Source: DASPSR01 sp035498715
GTDB taxonomy: Bacteria; Nitrospirota; UBA9217
Reading direction: 5' to 3'
DNA length: 10,242 nucleotides
Assembly: GCA_035498715.1 (NCBI GenBank)
Contig: DATJZV010000054.1
Span: 1 to 10,242, forward strand
Positions 6,890 to 10,242 of the stretch are shown here, piece after piece. The notes beneath the pieces were generated by a model. That model had not been told where the DNA came from, ran no database searches, and saw nothing but the letters and a program-made list of their open reading frames with translations. Both the position numbers and the translations under genes were made by a program. Position 1 is the stretch's first letter. Each line of letters starts with the position of its first letter.

Positions 6890-8274
6890 GGGCTCCCGCG
6901 AGGATATTTCTCATCGATGATGATGAGCTGATTATTTCCATGCTTTCAAGGGCGCTGAAGAGTGAAGGGTATGATATCCGTGCAGTCACAAGCGCACGGG
7001 ATGTGGTGAGCGAGGTAAAATCCTGGGCGCCGGCAGTCATCCTGCTTGATATCCGGCTTCCCGAACGCAGCGGGATAGAGATTCTCGAAGATATCATGAA
7101 GAGCGGCGTCATTACCCAGGTCGTCATGCTGACGGCGGATGACACGGCGGAGACCGCGGTGAAAGCAATGAAGCTGGGCGCTGTGGACTATCTTACGAAA
7201 CCATTCAACATCGATGAGGTGAAGATCGTCATCAGGAACTTCGTTGAGCGGGCGAGGTTGCACCAGGAAGTCGACTATCTCAGGAAGGTGAATTCGGAAA
7301 TCTTTGACCGCGAGCTCATCGGCGAATCGGCCGCCATTAAAACGGTGAAGTCGGAAATTGCAAAAATGGCGAACGCCCGGGTTTCCAGCATACTCATTAC
7401 CGGAGAGAGCGGGACCGGGAAGGAAATAGTCGCACGATACTTCCACCGCCTCGTATCCGGTGATAACGTATCGAGGCGGGTGCCTTTCCTGGGGGTCAAT
7501 TGCGCCGCTCTGCCCGAACAACTGCTCGAGAGCGAGCTCTTCGGCTTCGAGAAGGGATCGTTCACAGATGCGAGGGCTGATAAGAAGGGAGTCTTTGAGC
7601 TTGCCAGTGGCGGCACTATCCTTCTTGACGAGATTGGAGAGATGAATCCGAATCTACAAACCAAGCTATTGCGGATTCTGGAGGAACGGACGGTGCGTCA
7701 TATCGGCGGGAAAGATGATATTCCTGTGGATGTGACCGTGATAACCACGACGAACAGGAATCTCGCCGCGGCGGTCGAGAGCGGCGCATTCAGGATGGAC
7801 CTGTTCTTCAGGCTCAGCACCTTTTATCTCCATGTGCCGCCGCTCCGGGAGAGGAAAGAGGATATTCCGCTCCTTGCCAGGCATTTCCTTACGTCCTTGG
7901 CCACGCGATATAACAAAAAGACCGTTAAAAACTTTTCTCCCGAGGCCGAGGGGCTCATGATGTCCTATGCCTGGCCGGGGAATATTCGTGAACTGAGGAA
8001 CCTCGTGGAACGGCTTGTCGTGCTCGAAAGCGCGGAACTTATTCTTCCGCAGCATCTTCCGGACTGGCTTACGGGGCGGTCCGTTGCCGCACCGCAGCAG
8101 ACGAGCAGTGGATTTGTCCTTCCCGATGCAGGGATATCGCTCGATGAGGTGGAAAAGAACCTGATCAAACAGGCGCTTGATCGGGAAAACCACAATAAGG
8201 CACGGGCGGCGAAACTCCTTGGCATCAGCTACGACACGCTGCGCTATCAGGTGAAGAAACTTGGATTGGAGTGA
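6886..8274 (+). CDS. NtrC-family sigma-54-dependent response regulator
   Basis: This 462-residue cytoplasmic activator has a receiver domain (residues about 4-118) with acidic pocket DDDE, phospho-acceptor Asp55 in LLDIRLPE, Thr in MLTADD, and Lys in YLTKPF. The AAA+ domain has Walker A GESGTGKE (173-180), the sigma-54 contact loop as GSFTDA (224-229) in place of GAFTGA, Walker B ILLDE (245-249), and FFRLSTFYLHVPPLRERKEDIP. The C-terminus is a Fis-type helix-turn-helix, NKARAAKLLGISYDTLRYQ. Length and order are those of AtoC/ZraR-like proteins. ATG 6886 overlaps the kinase stop by 4 nt (ATGA), with GGAAGAGG about 10 nt upstream. It is almost certainly the partner of that kinase. When phosphorylated it should form a ring, bind upstream sites and remodel RNA polymerase-sigma-54. 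Likely targets in the window are the -24/-12 sites at 9112-9127 and 9630-9645. Confidence 0.94.
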   Translation: MRAPARIFLIDDDELIISMLSRALKSEGYDIRAVTSARDVVSEVKSWAPAVILLDIRLPERSGIEILEDIMKSGVITQVVMLTADDTAETAVKAMKLGAVDYLTKPFNIDEVKIVIRNFVERARLHQEVDYLRKVNSEIFDRELIGESAAIKTVKSEIAKMANARVSSILITGESGTGKEIVARYFHRLVSGDNVSRRVPFLGVNCAALPEQLLESELFGFEKGSFTDARADKKGVFELASGGTILLDEIGEMNPNLQTKLLRILEERTVRHIGGKDDIPVDVTVITTTNRNLAAAVESGAFRMDLFFRLSTFYLHVPPLRERKEDIPLLARHFLTSLATRYNKKTVKNFSPEAEGLMMSYAWPGNIRELRNLVERLVVLESAELILPQHLPDWLTGRSVAAPQQTSSGFVLPDAGISLDEVEKNLIKQALDRENHNKARAAKLLGISYDTLRYQVKKLGLE

Positions 8275-8277
8275 AGA

Positions 8278-9054
8278 TCAGGACGGCTCGGGTATTTCCC
8301 CCGGACCGCTGACGCGTGACGCTGCTTCGTGAGGCGGGATGAACTGGATGCCCACCCGGTACAAATCACTCCGATCGGCGATCATGCTCCAACGTACGAT
8401 CCCGGCGGCCTGCTCCTTGATATTACTGAATGTGATCACGTGCCCGGGAGCGAGAGCAGACGTTGTCAGCATGCCCATTCCGGTATCGCTGATATCGAGG
8501 ACCTCAGCGCTGAGTCTCACCCTTTCCAGACCTCTGTCGTTCATGATGCGCAAAGTGTCGGTCGAAAAGGCTATGGCTTTTGCAGTGAATTTTCTCTCGG
8601 ACCGCCGTTTGTCATTCGTCAGCCACTTAACGAACGATTCATAATCTCGGTAAGCATGCATGTCGTTTCTGTACAGAGTGTTTCTCCCCTGAAGGATCTT
8701 CTCTACCGAGCCCTTGACCATGTCCAGATCGAACGGCTTGGAAATAAATAGGGACGCATTCTCCTGAATGAATCGCATCATCGTATCGTCAGGATCGCCC
8801 CCTGTCATAATGATGATCTTGGTGGCCGGAGAAACTTCCTTGATAGTTTTCATGACCTCCATCCCGTTGAGATCGGGAAGATTGATATCGAGAAAACAGA
8901 GGTCATAGAAATGCTTACCGATCTCTCTGAGCGCCTCAATACCGTTCTTAACGGTCTTTACTTCTATCTGATTGCCTTGGAGCAGTGACGAAAGCGAGTA
9001 CAGGATCAGATTCTCATCATCAGCGACAAGGATTTTTTTCATAACTTGATTCAT
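8278..9054 (-). CDS. Response regulator with C-terminal PilZ (c-di-GMP-binding) domain
   Basis: This 258-residue cytoplasmic protein has a receiver domain (about 6-122) with DDE at 12-14, phospho-acceptor Asp56 in FLDINLPD, Thr84 and Lys106 in SKPFD, so it should accept phosphate. The C-terminal PilZ domain shows both nucleotide contacts: RRSER (150-154, the RxxxR motif) and DISDTG (187-192, DxSxxG), followed by a YRVGIQF strand. It has no DNA-binding or enzyme domain, so output is probably through protein contact, altered by c-di-GMP and phosphorylation (family knowledge, for example motility or surface polysaccharide control). ATG 9054 and ATG 9042 (MKKILVADDE, the usual receiver start) are both possible, and neither has a clear Shine-Dalgarno sequence. 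It converges on the sigma-54 activator with only 3 nt between stops, and no kinase is encoded next to it on its own strand. A strong -24/-12 promoter precedes it, suggesting control by that activator. Confidence 0.92.
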   Translation of the reverse strand: MNQVMKKILVADDENLILYSLSSLLQGNQIEVKTVKNGIEALREIGKHFYDLCFLDINLPDLNGMEVMKTIKEVSPATKIIIMTGGDPDDTMMRFIQENASLFISKPFDLDMVKGSVEKILQGRNTLYRNDMHAYRDYESFVKWLTNDKRRSERKFTAKAIAFSTDTLRIMNDRGLERVRLSAEVLDISDTGMGMLTTSALAPGHVITFSNIKEQAAGIVRWSMIADRSDLYRVGIQFIPPHEAASRVSGPGEIPEPS

Positions 9055-9111
9055 AGGCTGATTTCGGGATCTCCGGAAAATTTATGAACAAATTAACCCC
9101 ACAAAGTATGC

Positions 9112-9127
9112 AGCAAATACTGTACCA
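9112..9127 (-). promoter_or_regulatory. Sigma-54 (-24/-12) promoter of the receiver-PilZ gene
   Basis: Read on the minus strand the site is TGGTACAGTATTTGCT, against the consensus TGGCACG-N4-TTGCW. The invariant GG and GC are exactly 10 nt apart, and mismatches are only C to T and G to A in the -24 block. The predicted start is near 9101, giving a leader of about 47-60 nt to ATG 9054 or 9042. An 8-bp palindrome, GCAATTGC (9133-9140), lies just upstream. The neighbouring NtrC-type gene makes a sigma-54 reading natural. Confidence 0.65.
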
Positions 9128-9248
9128 CTTATGCAATTGCCGACCTGAAATAACTTATTTATTTTATAATGTTTTACAATTAGTTAAAGGGTCCATAATA
9201 ATTGTAAATACTTAAGTACCATAAATATTTTTCAATGAAATGGGGAAT

Positions 9249-9268
9249 TCACCAAATTATGATGGTGA
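9249..9268. repeat. Dyad TCACCA-N8-TGGTGA, possible enhancer site
   Basis: Perfect 6-bp arms are separated by 8 nt in the AT-rich gap. The site lies about 120-140 nt upstream of the -24 element of the PilZ gene, a usual distance for an NtrC-type enhancer site. No second copy was found, so it may be chance. Confidence 0.3.
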
Positions 9269-9624
9269 TTTAATCATATGTTTTAGTAAAAAAGATGAGC
9301 TCACAATGGAACCTCTTGATTCCTAGTTGCAATAAGTATAATACTATGCATTAAAACGTTCCGATCCTTCATTACGTGTTTGCTTATGAGAGGAAGAAAA
9401 CGTCTGATTTAATGGCGAAGGCGGGTTAAGGGAAAAACTTAGATATGCTTTTTTATTTCATATCGTATTTTCAACGAGATTAAAGAACACGCGGCCGGTA
9501 ATGACAAAACCATTAGGAATGTGTCGTTTTATACTGACGCTTTACATAACGATTTTCTACTGTGAAATAGCATCAGTCAAATTTCATAAAACCCGTCGGT
9601 TCTCTCGGGCCTGCTTTTTCTTGC
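9269..9624. other. AT-rich intergenic region; no gene seen
   Basis: The gap from 9055 to 9768 is about 700 nt and much richer in A+T than the flanking genes. It holds no convincing reading frame, RNA gene or riboswitch core; in particular no c-di-GMP riboswitch motif was recognised. Small symmetric elements are TACTTAAGTA (9209-9218) and AGTAT-A-ATACT (9335-9345). The latter contains TATAAT (9337-9342), whose only upstream partner, TTGATT (9316-9321), is at a poor 15-nt spacing. CCCG-N10-CGGG near 9590-9610 followed by T residues is too short for a terminator call. Confidence 0.5.
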
Positions 9625-9645
9625 TGCAATGGTATGATCATTGCA
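9625..9645 (+). promoter_or_regulatory. Candidate sigma-54 promoter overlapping a 21-bp dyad
   Basis: TGGTATGATCATTGCA (9630-9645) has the invariant GG and GC spaced by 10 nt and a full TTGCA block at -12, with two C to T changes in the -24 block. The predicted start is about 9656. The same bases form TGCAATG-N7-CATTGCA, a perfect 7-bp-arm dyad, so a repressor or activator site is the competing explanation. It precedes the TMTC-like gene at 9769 by about 110 nt. Confidence 0.42.
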
Positions 9646-9768
9646 AATTATAGACGAACTTGAACTTTAATTCATCGTATCTCTTCAGCCTGTTATGAGA
9701 TGAAGGACAGATTGCAGAGGCCTGACGCATGCTGGTGCAGGGCGGCAAGCGAGGAAATCAGACCGTTC

Positions 9769-10242
9769 ATGACCAAAGCAGCAAAACCACATACGATGTC
9801 TCATCCAGGAGAAAGGGCATCACAGGGGGCTACCCTGAAGAAATCCCGGTTACTCTTGATTTTGATCATCATTGCAATGTCTTGCGCGGTCTATGGCAAC
9901 ACCCTTCGCAACGGGTTTGTCTATGATGACATCCCCCAAGTGGAGCAGAACCCCTGGATCAGGGAGGTGCGGTTCATCCCGGAGATATTTTCCACCAATG
10001 TCTGGGCGTTTCAGGGAGTCAGCACCAACTACTACCGGCCCCTCATGCATATCAGCTACATGCTGAGCTACGCCCTCTTCGGCCTTGCGCCCTGGGGCTT
10101 CCATTTGGTGAATATTCTGCTTCATGCTGGAGTTACCCTCCTGGTGTTTCTCATCTCTTCCCAGCTCTTCCAGACTGCCAATCCGTCATCGTCTCCCGTC
10201 TCACCGATGCTACCCTTCATCGCGGCCGCGTTATTTGCCGTC
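9769..10242 (+). CDS. TMTC-like / GT-C polytopic membrane protein, N-terminal part (runs off the window)
   Basis: An open frame of 158 codons continues past the window end. After a charged N-terminus comes TM1 (about 28-42, LLLILIIIAMSCAVYG), then NGFVYDDIPQVEQNPWI with the adjacent aspartates at 53-54. This is the hallmark first-loop acidic motif of bacterial TMTC-like tetratricopeptide-repeat membrane proteins, related to GT-C protein O-mannosyltransferases. TNYYRPLMHISYML and WGFHLVNILLHAGVTLLVFLI (TM2) follow as in that family. A C-terminal TPR array would be expected but lies outside the window. ATG 9769 is chosen because GAGGAA lies about 12 nt upstream; the frame is also open to ATG 9700, and ATG 9796 is possible. 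The bacterial function is not established; glycosylation of surface or exported protein is plausible. The -24/-12-like site at 9630-9645 may control it. Confidence 0.78.
   Translation, partial: MTKAAKPHTMSHPGERASQGATLKKSRLLLILIIIAMSCAVYGNTLRNGFVYDDIPQVEQNPWIREVRFIPEIFSTNVWAFQGVSTNYYRPLMHISYMLSYALFGLAPWGFHLVNILLHAGVTLLVFLISSQLFQTANPSSSPVSPMLPFIAAALFAV

Noticed and set aside
9337..9342. Perfect TATAAT in the 9055-9768 gap
   Set aside because: The only upstream partner, TTGATT at 9316-9321, is at 15-nt spacing, and no gene starts within 350 nt downstream.
9586..9618. CCCG...CGGG followed by a T-rich run, a possible terminator
   Set aside because: Four-bp arms with a loop of about 10 nt and the T-run displaced; not stable enough.

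Overview
The window looks like chromosome from a Gram-negative, probably anaerobic, environmental bacterium of the Geobacter/Desulfobacterota or Nitrospirota kind. This is an inference from gene style: a sensor kinase with a c-type haem motif, an NtrC-family sigma-54 activator, a response regulator joined to a PilZ domain, a lipoprotein PhnD-like binding protein, and a TMTC-like membrane protein. No rRNA or tRNA gene, CRISPR array or phage gene is visible.

Layout. Positions 1-535 hold a decayed C-terminal piece of an IS256/Mutator transposase. It is followed by a DUF2156 (LPG-synthase C-terminal-like) gene whose annotated start lies inside the transposase relic. Convergent to that gene is a large polytopic membrane protein of GT-C glycosyltransferase appearance (1529-3088, minus), with a perfect 16-bp palindrome on its start codon. 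After a promoter-bearing gap comes a HesA/MoeB/ThiF-type E1-like enzyme (3403-4138) broken by a single-base frameshift.

The core is a tight operon at 4518-8274. It encodes a PhnD-like periplasmic binding lipoprotein, a membrane histidine kinase with one CXXCH haem-c motif in its periplasmic domain, and a sigma-54-dependent response regulator. The genes overlap by 1 and 4 nt and lie behind a good sigma-70-type promoter. Facing it, with a 3-nt gap, is a receiver-PilZ protein (8278-9054, minus). That gene is preceded by a well-matched -24/-12 (sigma-54) promoter at 9112-9127. A second, weaker -24/-12 match that doubles as a 21-bp dyad (9625-9645) points the other way, towards a TMTC-like membrane protein truncated by the window end (9769-10242).

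Reading of the whole: the binding protein and haem-c kinase probably sense a periplasmic ligand and/or redox state. The NtrC-type regulator would then switch on sigma-54 promoters, the best candidate being that of the neighbouring c-di-GMP-binding response regulator. This would link a redox or ligand signal to c-di-GMP output. The regulatory link is inferred from promoter type and gene order; it is not shown by the sequence alone.
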